Part shown: one piece after another, positions 12,401-21,200 of the stretch | How the letters are laid out: each line of letters begins with the position of its first letter | How positions within the stretch are numbered: the first letter of the stretch is position 1 | NCBI GenBank assembly: GCA_032209605.1 | Contig: JASFXZ010000003.1 | Coordinates: 31,584,762 to 31,648,761, forward strand | From: Mactromeris polynyma | Lineage: Eukaryota; Mollusca; Bivalvia; Venerida; Mactridae | Direction of reading: 5' to 3' | Length of the DNA: 64,000 bases | Notes under the pieces: generated by a model | What the model saw: only the letters and a program-made list of their open reading frames with translations | Databases searched by the model: none | What the model was told of the DNA's origin: nothing | Position numbers and translations under genes: made by a program

Positions 12401-15238
12401 TTGTCTAAGCAATGGTGTCTGGATTCTCAAAAGTTTGACTCCCAATGTTGATTTGTTCAGAATGCGATACAATTTCTGCTTCATCCATTCTTGTCGATAA
12501 TTATACTTTTATATAAGACGGTCTCTACAAACATACCTATATGGAGCCACCTCCTCAAGGAATAAAGCTTTCTCATTGGCTGTAGCATCATCCTTGAGTA
12601 TTTTCACTACAACTTTTGAATGTCGACTTTCTGGAATAATGTATTCAGCACTGCCTTGCAAAACCTTGAAGATACGAAATATAGAATGCAAATTTATTTT
12701 CTAAAAAAAATCAATGGCATATGGTATTTGCAGGAAATGGGAGAGATTTTGCCATAACCACTTGGTGACGACTTTTTATGTGGATTCTAATGTAAAAGTG
12801 TAAAACTGAATAGACGAAACTCACATGCACTATAACTGTCAAAAGGAGCAATATAAATTATAATGAACAACTGAGTGAAACTCATAAATAATGAAGAGAA
12901 CAAATATTCATTTACCTGACCAAACCAACCAAGGCCAATCTCTTTTATGTACAACAACTGATTTCTAGGAAATGTTTTATAAACAGCTGAAAAAAAGTAA
13001 ATAATGTAAATGTAAGAATATTTAATTTTAAGCACTAAACATACATGTGTATACCACAAATACTGATAATTATATCTAACGTTTTAGTTATCCGCAATTA
13101 AATACAATCATGTGGAAACCATACCACTTGCTTTTATACTAACTTGATATTTATAACATTTTAGATATCAAATCTAATTTTAAAAGACTAGTGGCAACAA
13201 ATCAGAAGCGTCCTATATAGAACGGCAAAACACTTAACTCTTAATGACTCAGTCATAACATATGTATAGATATATTATAGGATACATACTGACAAGTTTG
13301 GCAGCAGCTGACTGCTTGTCTTTATTCATGCATGTGATTCTTGGTCTCAATGCTCGACTACTAACAGTCTTTGCCAATATATCAGGAAGAGGTTCAAACA
13401 TAACATTAGAGGCATCATGTGCACTCTCGTTAGTTGGGTACATGGATACATCTCTTCCAGTCTCTTCATCTTCAAAATTCTATATATAGACAAATAAATT
13501 CATTACACAGGAATCAAAACATGAACTTTCTTATCAATACCTGTTAGATAGTATTACAGACAGTGTTTCATTAAGGCAATTAGAGAATTAAAACATACAT
13601 GTTTCATCATTGTTCAACATCTCTGGTATCAATAATTTATGTATATATTATCATAGTGTGCAAGTGTAGCAAGTAATTTTTTTATGATTTTAACTTACTA
13701 ATCCATAGAAAATAGAAAAACATAAACTTGCCAAATTTTAGAGGTGTCAGTCCTCCCCCCCCCCCCCCCCCCCCTCCCCCTGATCCAACTATGATAGGAT
13801 CAAAGTTATTGATTCATCAAAAAAAGATACACGGAAATCTGCAAATTATTATTATAGTTTTAATACTAACCGTAAAACCTTGACGTTTGAATAGATGACA
13901 AACGCAACCTAACACCAGAAGTACACTGCAGCAAAGTACAGCTGCACCTATCAGGATAGACTCCAGCATGATCTTCAGATATATTTCAGCTAACCATATT
14001 TTGTCAGTATAACCATTTACCTGAAGTTAGAATACAATAACTAAATAAGCTTGGTGTTTTTAAATGTATACCAGTTACATTATAGACACAGTCTTCACAT
14101 TAGTTCTTTTTAAGGTCTTGCCCATTCGGACAGTCACAGACAGCTTGCAATTTCCACTTATCCAAATTCACTTGCCCGAATAAATTAACAGCACCGTCAA
14201 AATAATGGAGAAACATGAAGTTTTGATGGTTGTTTTGATTTGTTAAATAGGAAACAAAGACTGGTAATGATAGTTGATGAAAAAGTGCTGTTACACAAAC
14301 AAAATGGACAAAAAATGAAAACCAGTCAAAGTGTTGTGTACTACGTCATCAATTTCTGTGACAGTTTGGATAGAAGCTAGTCAGACCGGAACATGAACAC
14401 AACTTGCCTGTTCAGGCTGAAGAAATGGATTACCGACGGTAACTTTACTTGCCCTGGCCTTCGGGCAAGTGGGTTATCGTGAAGACTGTAGACATGCGCT
14501 TAAACCACATGTAAGCCTGAACTGTTTGTAACTGCTCTGCCAAGACTGCAGCAATAAAATACAAAATTAACTGTTCAAGTAGTTAAAAACAAGCTATTAC
14601 AAAATCATTGATGATTATTATTATCATGATGGTTTTGATCTGCCATTTCGCAATTTTGTTGGAATCCACCGAAAAATCCCTTCCGATTGTGTGGACAAAA
14701 TAATATGGGCTATTTTCAGAGAGTTTTTCGTGATTTCTTTGGTGTTGTGCATACGTATGAGGGATTTCGATCAAATAAAAAATATTATCTCTAAGCCTTA
14801 GAATGAGTTAGATGAATTTTATCTTTCTGATTGAAAAAAGTGATTTGCTCGTTATTTACTCTAGTGTTAAGCCCGACTGTTACAACACCATTGTTTACCT
14901 TTCCGTTCTTTTCTTTAAAATTGGCACATTAATTATGAGTGAAATGACAGTACACATGTAGTGGTACACATGTAGTCTACCTGGGTCACCACTGAGTCGA
15001 CTAACTGAGTCAGCACACGAATTCGAATGAGCAATGAAAAGTATGTGGAACTCGAAAGCATTGAATTTGAAATAAATGTAGCCGTTATTGTTTATGAATG
15101 ATCACAAGAAGAATGTGTTAACAAGGCACATAAATAAAATAAACCGTTGTGGAAATTGAAGCAAAATACCTTTTCGGATTTTTCGACTTCCCAAACTTCC
15201 TGAAACGGGATAGCCTCTACACCATCAATGATTTTCTC
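3270..15238 (-). CDS. Lemur-type tyrosine kinase (LMTK/AATK family), 12 recognised coding exons
   Basis: Exons in transcript order: 15238-15170, 14020-13871, 13479-13290, 12986-12916, 12664-12537, 11434-11347, 11049-10940, 10584-10500, 10264-10146, 9470-9321, 8763-7152, 3407-3270. All junctions are GT-AG and keep frame, giving 969 residues without the start (numbered here from the first recognised codon). Residues 24-73 hold a short ectodomain and a membrane segment (about 44-64). The kinase domain runs from about 145: glycine loop GLGWFGQV (154-161), beta-3 Lys181 in VVVK, catalytic loop HHDFAARN (Asp270), DYG in place of DFG (288-290), and SPE in place of APE. DYG and the block NVWSLSVLLWEI are hallmarks of LMTKs. 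About 540 residues of Ser/Asp/Glu-rich disordered tail follow. Known LMTKs sit on endosomal membranes and regulate recycling and neurite growth, and members differ in Tyr versus Ser/Thr specificity. The start exon is not securely identified. LMTK1, 2 and 3 cannot be distinguished; a single pre-duplication orthologue is likely. Confidence 0.93.
3893..4577. mobile_element. Inverted-repeat element with long imperfect ends
   Basis: The left end starts cagatgtttcaccc and continues with C-rich, CAAG-containing sequence. The right end, reverse-complemented, starts cagatgtttctcccc and continues the same way (ccaagtaatttttcctccca). The similarity extends some 60-80 bp inward, and the interior is very AT-rich without coding capacity. 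This pattern fits a non-autonomous DNA transposon. Confidence 0.5.
5538..5722. repeat. Foldback palindrome of about 185 bp
   Basis: The left arm, with GAAATAAAG then TTCTACCC, TCAGCCTCC and AAAG-CTTT motifs, is matched in reverse complement by the right arm, with AAAGCTTT, GGAGGCCGA, GGGTAGAAG and CTTTATTTC. The arms meet near 5630. This is an imperfect hairpin and probably a foldback-type or MITE insertion. Confidence 0.5.
7152..8763 (-). CDS. LMTK large exon: end of kinase domain and disordered tail
   Basis: At 1612 nt this is the longest exon in the window. It finishes the kinase domain with WFEIMEMCWLEVEDRPSADD (RP of the H-I helix region), then gives roughly 500 residues rich in Ser, Asp, Asn and Glu with no predicted fold. 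Two FEDDF motifs lie at 8490-8504 and 8433-8447, and a GRVRYMSDE segment resembles an RVxF-type PP1 docking site. Single giant tail exons are also typical of vertebrate LMTK genes. Ends HFEQQ, donor CAG|gtaatt, phase 0. Confidence 0.95.
9321..9470 (-). CDS. LMTK exon: kinase F-G helices
   Basis: Starts (W)SLSVLLWEIISSGRKPHINL and ends NIPLHDR plus TG of a Trp. The invariant F-helix Asp of most kinases is replaced by NVW, as in other LMTKs. Acceptor atttcag, donor TG|gtaagt. Confidence 0.93.
9606..9798 (+). mobile_element. ~195-bp MITE family, copy 1
   Basis: It shares most of its length with the element at 30444-30639 in the same orientation, including gaccctttgacc, cacattttgaccc, tctggct(a/g)aagggc/tcaatttttctct and (t/g)gagattcag(t/c)acctaa/gtgg. 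The ends are decayed inverted repeats. It is flanked by CATTGA on both sides (9600-9605 and 9799-9804), a possible target-site duplication. It lies in an LMTK intron. Confidence 0.6.
10146..10264 (-). CDS. LMTK exon: activation and P+1 loop
   Basis: Starts EDYYDTGRDLLPIRWMSPES and ends FTTQSNV plus TG of the next Trp. The tyrosines in EDYYDTG occupy the activation segment, and SPE replaces APE. Acceptor ttgcag, donor TG|gtaaat. Confidence 0.94.
10500..10584 (-). CDS. LMTK exon: catalytic loop and DYG
   Basis: Completes HHD and reads DFAARNCLLMSDMKLKIGDY then GIGEDLFR. It holds the catalytic Asp, the AARN motif and the metal-binding Asp in DYG. Vertebrate LMTKs have HSD-L-A-x-RNC here, so the middle residue is His rather than the usual Arg or Ser. 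Acceptor ttacag, donor AGG|gtaagt. Confidence 0.94.
10940..11049 (-). CDS. LMTK exon: kinase D and E helices
   Basis: Starts GDLKSYL and ends AKGLAFMHKHSYIH plus two bases of the next His codon. GDLKxYL directly after the hinge is typical of LMTKs. Acceptor tttacag, donor CA|gtaagt. Confidence 0.92.
11347..11434 (-). CDS. LMTK exon: kinase beta-4/beta-5 and hinge
   Basis: Codes for DLDHDNIINLMGQCTETSPF then LAVLEYPHL, aligning with the H-x-N(V/I)-x-x-x-x-G-x-C-x-ET-x-PF pattern of LMTK kinases. Acceptor ttccag, donor TTG|gtaata. Confidence 0.92.
11574..12080 (-). pseudogene. Dead non-LTR retrotransposon (LINE) 3' fragment
   Basis: On the minus strand the translated pieces match the C-terminal tail of CR1/L2/jockey-type reverse transcriptases. 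LHWLPIKARIEFKLL lies near 12040-12000, then APAYLTELL, then RLRSSSS and RSFKTVGPKLWNNLS down to 11710. The first and second blocks are in different frames, so it is broken. After the stop comes a short 3' UTR ending in AATAAAAAAAG near 11575, the expected LINE end. It is 5'-truncated, as most copies are, and sits in an LMTK intron. Confidence 0.8.
12537..12664 (-). CDS. LMTK exon: beta-3 lysine and C-helix
   Basis: Starts VLQGSAEY, so the loop valine is the first codon. It carries the invariant lysine in SKVVVKILKD and the C-helix glutamate region FLEEVAPY. The acceptor is the less common aag (cttcaag|GTT) but is the only one that keeps the GQ-V junction. Donor AG|gtatgt. Confidence 0.9.
12916..12986 (-). 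CDS. LMTK exon: kinase glycine-rich loop
   Basis: Codes for PRNQLLYIKEIGLGWFGQ, the ATP-binding loop at the start of the kinase domain. It closely follows the vertebrate LMTK pattern of an LLY-x-x-EIG lead into G-x-GWFG. Acceptor tttcag preceded by a T-rich tract, donor CAG|gtaaat. Confidence 0.93.
13290..13479 (-). CDS. LMTK exon: cytosolic juxtamembrane region
   Basis: Starts NFEDEETGRDVSMYP, ends SAAAKLV, and leaves one base (A) to be completed by the next exon. The donor A|gtatgt was chosen over the nearer CTT|gtcagt because only the former restores the kinase frame downstream. The 190 nt fit the phases of both neighbours. Confidence 0.85.
13755..13774. repeat. Homopolymer C20 tract
   Basis: Twenty uninterrupted C, then T and five more C, within an LMTK intron. 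Likely length-polymorphic and prone to assembly error. Confidence 0.9.
13871..14020 (-). CDS. LMTK exon: transmembrane segment
   Basis: Fifty codons, phase 0 to 0. It contains a hydrophobic stretch of about 21 residues (SILIGAAVLCCSVLLVLGCV) followed by basic residues HLFKRQ, as expected of a single-pass membrane anchor with the kinase on the cytosolic side. Acceptor cttcag, donor ACG|gttagt. Confidence 0.85.
14088..14489. mobile_element. MITE with 11-bp inverted repeats and AGAC duplication
   Basis: Perfect terminal inverted repeats ACAGTCTTCAC (14088-14098) and GTGAAGACTGT (14479-14489). Directly outside is AGAC on both sides (14084-14087, 14490-14493), a 4-bp target-site duplication. A second perfect 12-bp inverted pair lies inside (CACTTGCCCGAA at 14169-14180, TTCGGGCAAGTG at 14460-14471). 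No coding capacity. It sits in an LMTK intron just upstream of the membrane-span exon. Confidence 0.7.
15170..15238 (-). CDS. LMTK exon: juxtamembrane extracellular segment
   Basis: Codes for 23 residues starting EKIIDGVEAIPFQEVW. Acceptor tgtgtag, donor AAG|gtattt, phase 0 at both ends. There is no ATG, and an in-frame TAG lies immediately upstream in the intron, so at least one exon must precede it. This is the most 5' exon that can be placed with confidence, because it joins the membrane-span exon in frame; its own homology is weak. Confidence 0.7.
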
Positions 15239-15989
15239 CTACACAAAATGGATGTAACGCCACTGTAATATATATATCAATTAACCAATTTCAAAATATT
15301 TCACGATATATTTAATTTATTCTCAAATAAACTACAAATATACAAATATTTTATATCGCATGTTGGAATTGAGATTATAATTTCTTGGATTGGACTGCAT
15401 TCAAACTTTTGTCATTGTTATGAGCGAGAAAGAAACGCAAAGTATCCCTGACTCTGTCCAAGATCGCTACATAAAACACTATACCGATATATATAGTGTT
15501 TTTTCTACTCTCTGATTTATATGACACGCTATACCGATTTTTTGCCACAACGGCAAGTTCGTGTAAAAAATATAGCACAAAGTGTCAGTATCATAATATT
15601 TAACTCGCCTTTTTCGTTTACCTAAAACTATAATTGATAGTTCAACTGTTGAAATTTTCATTGATTCGCAGATGATTTTGAGCTTTTTAGAATTAAAAAT
15701 CTACAAAGTTTCGCGTAAGAATTTAATATCTCTTTTAATTTTAATAAATTATAAAATGAGACGTTTGTAAAAGGGTTAAATAAGTACTGTGTAATTAACT
15801 ACATGTAAATACGTTCAAATGTCATTTTGAAGATATGACATGTCTTTTTTAGCAGGAGATCGTACTCATCGGATAAAAACGATACATGAAGCCTGTAAAT
15901 ACTACAGTCGCAGATCAGCCGATTGTCCAAACAATATTGCAACACATCCCGATAAAGGTTTGAAACGGTTTTCTCGGTATACAGACACA

Positions 15990-16110
15990 ACTTACCCCTT
16001 ACCCACATACATAAGACAATGTTCTCCACACAGACCTCCGAGAAAACAACAGTCCATAAGAAGCACCGATAGGGATGCTATTCGTGAATTATGTCGCTGA
16101 TATCCTAGCT
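15990..16110 (-). promoter_or_regulatory. Candidate LMTK first exon / promoter region
   Basis: The transcript needs an upstream exon ending in phase 0. Two weak options lie here. ATG at 16008-16006 gives Met-Trp before a good donor TGG|gtaagg, phase 0. ATG at 16057-16055 opens a 17-codon frame ending in a poor donor TAT|gtgggt. The surrounding DNA is visibly richer in CpG than the gene body, as expected of a mollusc promoter. Neither option is proven. Confidence 0.25.
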
Positions 16111-16379
16111 GATATATTTACCAAATCGAAAACGTAAAACGGTAGCACAGCAAATGCCACTCATACACAAAACAGAGTCTACTAACACAGAAAGCTAGAC
16201 TGCGGTATGTCATTACGAAACTATATGCATGGTTGTTTTTTAATAAAAACATATGTCTCCCAGAAGGCAGTTTGTCAGTAATTGATTGTAATAGTGATAC
16301 AATAATAAAATATCAAGCAAACAAGAAATATAGTCTTTGATCAGTTCACCATGCACTGAATATGTATAAAAACCTGAAT

Positions 16380-16830
16380 GGGCCATAACTCAGTGAAAAC
16401 TTATCTGAGCGGAACGAAACGACAAAGATGCATGTTGGTCAATCCTTTGAAGTTTGGCTCATCCCACCAGCAGTTTTGGAGATGAAGCGCGGACAAACTT
16501 CATATGTATAACACTTCAAAGGGCCATAACTCAGTAAAAAATATCCGAGCAGAACAAAACAACGAAGATGCACAACTACACTTAATGTTGATAAATCCTA
16601 TGAAGTTTGGCTGAAATCCAACCAGCAGTATTGGAGATAAAGCACGGACAAACTTCATATGTATAAAAACATCAGAGGGCCATAACTCAGTGAAAAATTA
16701 TCTGAGCGGAACAAAACAACAAAGATGCACAACTGCACTTGATGTTGATCAATCCTATGAAGTTTGGCTGGAATCCAACCAGCAGTATTGGAGATAAAGC
16801 ACGAACAAGCTAAAAGTGGACGGACGGACG
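16380..16830. repeat. Three-unit tandem repeat, ~141-156 bp units
   Basis: Units begin with gggccataactcag at 16380, 16521 and 16677. Each contains gcggaac/gcagaac, aagatgca, cctatgaagtttggct and ccaaccagcag-attggagataaagc. The first unit lacks about 15 bp (cacaactacactt) present in the other two. The block ends in ggacggacggacgccg. Such repeats are common as dispersed elements in bivalve genomes; the exact family was not determined. Confidence 0.75.
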
Positions 16831-17251
16831 CCGAAGGCAAAAACTATATGTCTCCCTCTCTCCGATGAAATAAAAACTGAGTTGTGGGCATAAAGTTAAT
16901 GCTCGACGTCTTTATTCACTTGATAAAAACGCACTTATAGGTGTGTTTTGATCTTACCAAAACACCTGTTAATAGGACACGATCCTAGAACTTATAGATA
17001 GTAGTTTATATCAGTAGGCAAATTCTACACATTCGACGTGTTCATTTAGTCTATAATTAAAAAGTGTTTGTTTGGCATAACCCTACCTAGAACAGGTCTA
17101 TGAATTCGAAAAAATGAGGGGTCTGAATGAGAATTTTCTTAGCAACATAATAGCTAGAACACTGGTATGACCATGAAATAATAAATACAAATCCATCACC
17201 TACCTACCCTATATCCACCTAAATGTTGATGGGTAGGGTACGTAATAATGC

Positions 17252-17271
17252 CACGGACATATATGTCCGTG
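17252..17271. repeat. Perfect 20-bp palindrome
   Basis: Half-site CACGGACATA followed by its exact reverse complement, with no spacer. Flanking CTACCC (about 17213) and GGGTAG (about 17231) form a second inverted pair on its left. It lies between the divergent genes and could be a factor-binding dyad or part of a small mobile element. Confidence 0.8.
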
Positions 17272-18058
17272 ATAGTGCCAAACAATTTTTTTTCTGTGTG
17301 GCCTTACATACCCCTTGTATTTGTGATATGACCTTCGGAAACAACTATCAAATCAAAGACCTCATTTTAGCTCTTTGATTAAATATACACAACAATAAGT
17401 TTATTTCAAGAAGACGAACAATTAAATGTGTAAGAATAGTTGTGTCAGGACTAAAACAAATGCGGCGTACTTGTATACAGGCATCAAGATGGTTGTTGTC
17501 TTTGGAACAGTCTGCTACAAGATGTGAGGGATGCCAAAAGTATTTTTTCTTTTCAGTGCATAGTGAAAAAACCACTTTAAGTTCTTAAATAATTAATTGT
17601 ATGTCCTTTTTAACAGTTTTATAATCTGTAACCTAATAGTTCTACATCGTTAAATTTTATTTGTTCAGCTTTTAATCCATTATTCCTGTCAGGGATAACT
17701 CATTGTTTCATTGTTTTATCTATTTTTGTATAAAATTAATGTAACACAATGTCTTTCTTTAATAAACTGACTGTGATAATTTAATATGTAGCTTTAAATT
17801 TGTCCTATGTCACACGATATTATATATTAAGGACCACAACGGAAATATGAGTTTTTACTTGGCACTCTTTTTTTGTGTTATCCTTAAAATAATTATAATG
17901 TTTATTGATATGGCTTTATTGATTCTTACATATTTTTGTTACTAATATATGTCTTAATTTTATATTGCCATGTTGATTGTATGTTAAAATAAATATATCT
18001 CTATCTATCTATCAAAAGTTACAAAATACGCCCGTCAGAGCGTTTGAATCTTTTGCTG

Positions 18059-18179
18059 CTTTATAAATCGTTCCGCTCTTTTCCGAAAACACCCGTCTAC
18101 CATTCACTCAGGAAGAGGCGAAAATTTGTGAAAAAAATCAGTTTGATTCCCTGTGACTCGAACTCTTTTCTGTGAGAAA
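18059..18179 (+). promoter_or_regulatory. Cytohesin proximal promoter / 5' UTR candidate
   Basis: A TATA-like tttataaat begins at about 18060, roughly 120 bp before the start codon, in a CpG-containing stretch (atcgttccgctc, tccgaaaac, cacccgtc). If used, transcription would begin near 18090 and leave a 5' UTR of about 90 nt. Sequence-only inference. Confidence 0.3.
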
Positions 18180-18231
18180 ATGTCTACGATGTTGATCGAT
18201 CGTGGTGGGGAAAACACGTTTGATTTGGCAG
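18180..18231 (+). CDS. Cytohesin exon 1 (start codon)
   Basis: ATG at 18180 begins [17 protein letters not shown] and ends with the G of a split Asp codon before gtaatg. A second in-frame ATG lies three codons on. The junction rebuilds AxDLTPAEK, matching the DLTxEE motif of vertebrate cytohesins. Confidence 0.88.
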
Positions 18232-21200
18232 GTAATGAATACTGGTTTAAACTTGTTAGATTTCGTGCCTGATCTATACTCACTCGGCTGCTCTTCTTTT
18301 TGACGTCTGACTTTTGCATGTTTTGAGAGGAGTTGGTTTTACAATAACAATAGGCTTTGAATCGTTTGATGATATACTCCTTTATTGTTGTAACTTAATA
18401 ACTCGTCTAATGAAATAGAAACCATGTGATTTATTCTAAACTGCTGTTTTACAAACCCTTCAATTATGTGTCTTATTTCCCAGAGCTCTACATCATACAT
18501 GTAAATTGTAATGTTAAACTTAAAGCCGTAAAGAATGCGTTTGAGTCTGAGCTGCGAAGTCAGGGTTTCACACTCTGGAAGTCTGTTTACAGGTACCAAC
18601 AGAGGCCGGATAAGTCACCCATGATGGCTCAAGTTAGCTGGGTCATACTACTTAAACTTATTTTTCTTTGTTATCAATTGAATGTATCTGTGTTCTTGAC
18701 GGCACTGCATAGATTCTGTCTGTAGCCTGTTGTCTTGTCATTTGATCCCCTTAACAACTTCTAGCTCCATCAGTCCATGTACGGTTTGAGGTCATTTTTT
18801 TCTTTTAAAAACACTATGTTATTTACATGGGGCCTCAGTTTCAAACAACAAAAATGTTGACAAATGTATGTCAAAAGAACATCCATGACATTGCCATAAG
18901 CAGACGTCAATCTCGGCATGTGCTTGCTGTGGATCATGGAGAACCTTTCTTGTCTATTGGACCCTCCGATTGGTTATTTACATAATGTCAAGGTCATTTA
19001 GTTGCACCGTCTTGATGATGTAAATTGGATATCATCTGGCCAGTCTCTCATATACACACACACTGATTTCTGTGTCACGCCCAAGGGCGGGTGCACGACG
19101 AAGCGTACCACTGCCTAAGTGTGTCAAAGCGTACCATCTATATATTATAAATTGTAAATACCTAGCAGGATCATCTATAATAGGTGACAATTAAGTGTTA
19201 ATAACAATATAATAATGACATGTTAGTTAATTGTAATTGTTTTCCAAGCTGGCTTCTTTTACTCAAACTTTACAAACTGGTACATGTAATTACCATTTTT
19301 AATTCACTTGAAAGAAAAATAAACACACATTTGAAATTTCAGTATTTAATCTTTTATAAAATTATTCATATTCTCTATATATAATATTTAGGTGGTACGC
19401 TTCATCACACATTCCCCTAAGGCACTCCTAGATATATACTCATATAGATGCAGACCTAAATAATTTCAAGAAGAATCAAGTTCAGTTTTGAATTAATGAT
19501 GTTTGTAACACAACAACAAATATGGAAAAATGAGTTGACACTAAAACAAATGTGCACATTGACTCTTTTTTTTGATGTGTGGAAAGTAAATTTTAATTGA
19601 ACTAAACCAGTGGTCAGATAATTCCATTAACAGCATGTTCATGGTTTGGAAAAACATGCAGGGATCGAAACAACAAGTAGGTTCGAATTTCATAAGGAAA
19701 ATATCATTTATAAAATATTCCAAGCTTTATCTTGCACAATGTTGTCAAATTGTCAAGATTGGCTGGACAACATATTGATTTAGATATAGGACCCTCGACC
19801 TATCAACACTAGTACAGTACTCTATGGATTGAGCTAACTGGATGGCTGTCTAACCATAAACCACTACACTCCTCACCCTTCTGTCATTTGAGGCTCAATT
19901 ACCATTGGCTGTCAAATGCAGCTCTTATTAATTTCTATGAATAGTAATGAATGCACCTAGTGAGGGGCTAAAACCTACAAACCCCCAATAATACATGTGC
20001 TCTACATCTGAGCTAACCATGCCCATAGTCCTTTAACCTTTATACTCTTGACAATACTTCTCTTGACAGTGGAAATATATGAAGTATGAAAACATGTCAT
20101 CCAAAAATATACTGTGACATGGATATAGGGAAGTTATCACTTATTGGCTATAATGCCTGCAGAAGAATTGGCTGTTTTCTCATAATAAGTCTGGATTAAT
20201 GAATAGCCAACCCAGAAGCATAATTTGAAACCTTCTACATGATTATGTCATTGTGAATTTAGAGTATTTACTTTGCTATTCGCTGTTGATATCATGATTT
20301 ACATGGGGGTCTCGGAAGTGATCTGTCTCTAGTATTGTTGCTCTTAGAAATGTTACATATTGCTTTCCCATCTAGTCTTCCTTCTTTAGGCTATCATTCA
20401 TTTGAAATCAGTACATGTTCGTTCTTAATTTCTATAGTGTTTTTGTCGAGCCGCTTGGGGTGAGCTCTATATAGTCGCCACAATGGCAGTCGGATGTATG
20501 AGCTTGTGTGCGTGCATCTGGAGTTTGTTTCAGACCATTACTCTGTCACTTACTGGAGGATTTTCAAATGACTTGACACAAATTTTCTCCATGATGAGAC
20601 AGAGTGTCAAGACCCATGTCCGTAGCTCAAAGGTCAAGGTCACACTTAGAGGTCAAACCTTGAAAATGGGTTCTTGTCCGGACCATTACACTGTTATCTA
20701 TAGGGAGATTTTCAAATTACTTGGTAGGTCACACTTGGAAGTCAAACGTAAAAAAAATGAGTCAAAAACATCTTGTCCGGAATATTACACTGTCATTTAT
20801 TGGGGGATTTTCAAATTACCTGGCACATATGTTCACCAAGGTGACCTCATGTGTCGTGCAAGACCCGTACCCTGCCTGTACATAGCTCATAGGTCAAGAT
20901 CACACTTAAAAGTCAGAAGTAAAAAATGGGTGTAATAGATATGCGCTGTACATCATTATATAACCATAATCTCTTGACAATTTGCTGGACTCGACATGTT
21001 GCCCTTGGGCATTTAGTTCCGTTCTTTTGGGGGGGGCTCCTTTGTTGAGGGGTTACGGTTGCAGACTTGAAATCACTTTCCACCCACCACTGTGGGTTCA
21101 AACCTAGGATATGGAACTTGTAAGTGGGGAAGCGATTTAAATGGCTTATGGAAGGTTGATGGTTCTAACTTCTACCCAGGTGTCCACATGAAAATGAGCT

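Larger units (their letters stand above)
15239..18179. other. Shared divergent 5' region between LMTK and cytohesin
   Basis: About 2.9 kb between the first secure LMTK exon and the cytohesin start codon. It is richer in CpG than either gene body. It contains the LMTK 5'-end candidates (about 16.0 kb), a three-unit tandem repeat (16380-16830), a hairpin (16939-16967), a perfect palindrome (17252-17271) and CTAT repeats (about 17997-18013). No third gene is seen. Confidence 0.6.

Noticed and set aside
15799..16100. Open frames of 76-86 codons on both strands near 16 kb
   Set aside because: No family resemblance. They overlap the probable LMTK 5' end, and neither frame gives a clean ATG-to-donor join beyond the weak options listed.
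20483..20935. A 150-codon open frame on the plus strand
   Set aside because: It spans three diverged copies of a dispersed repeat, and the translation shows the same repetition and no domain.
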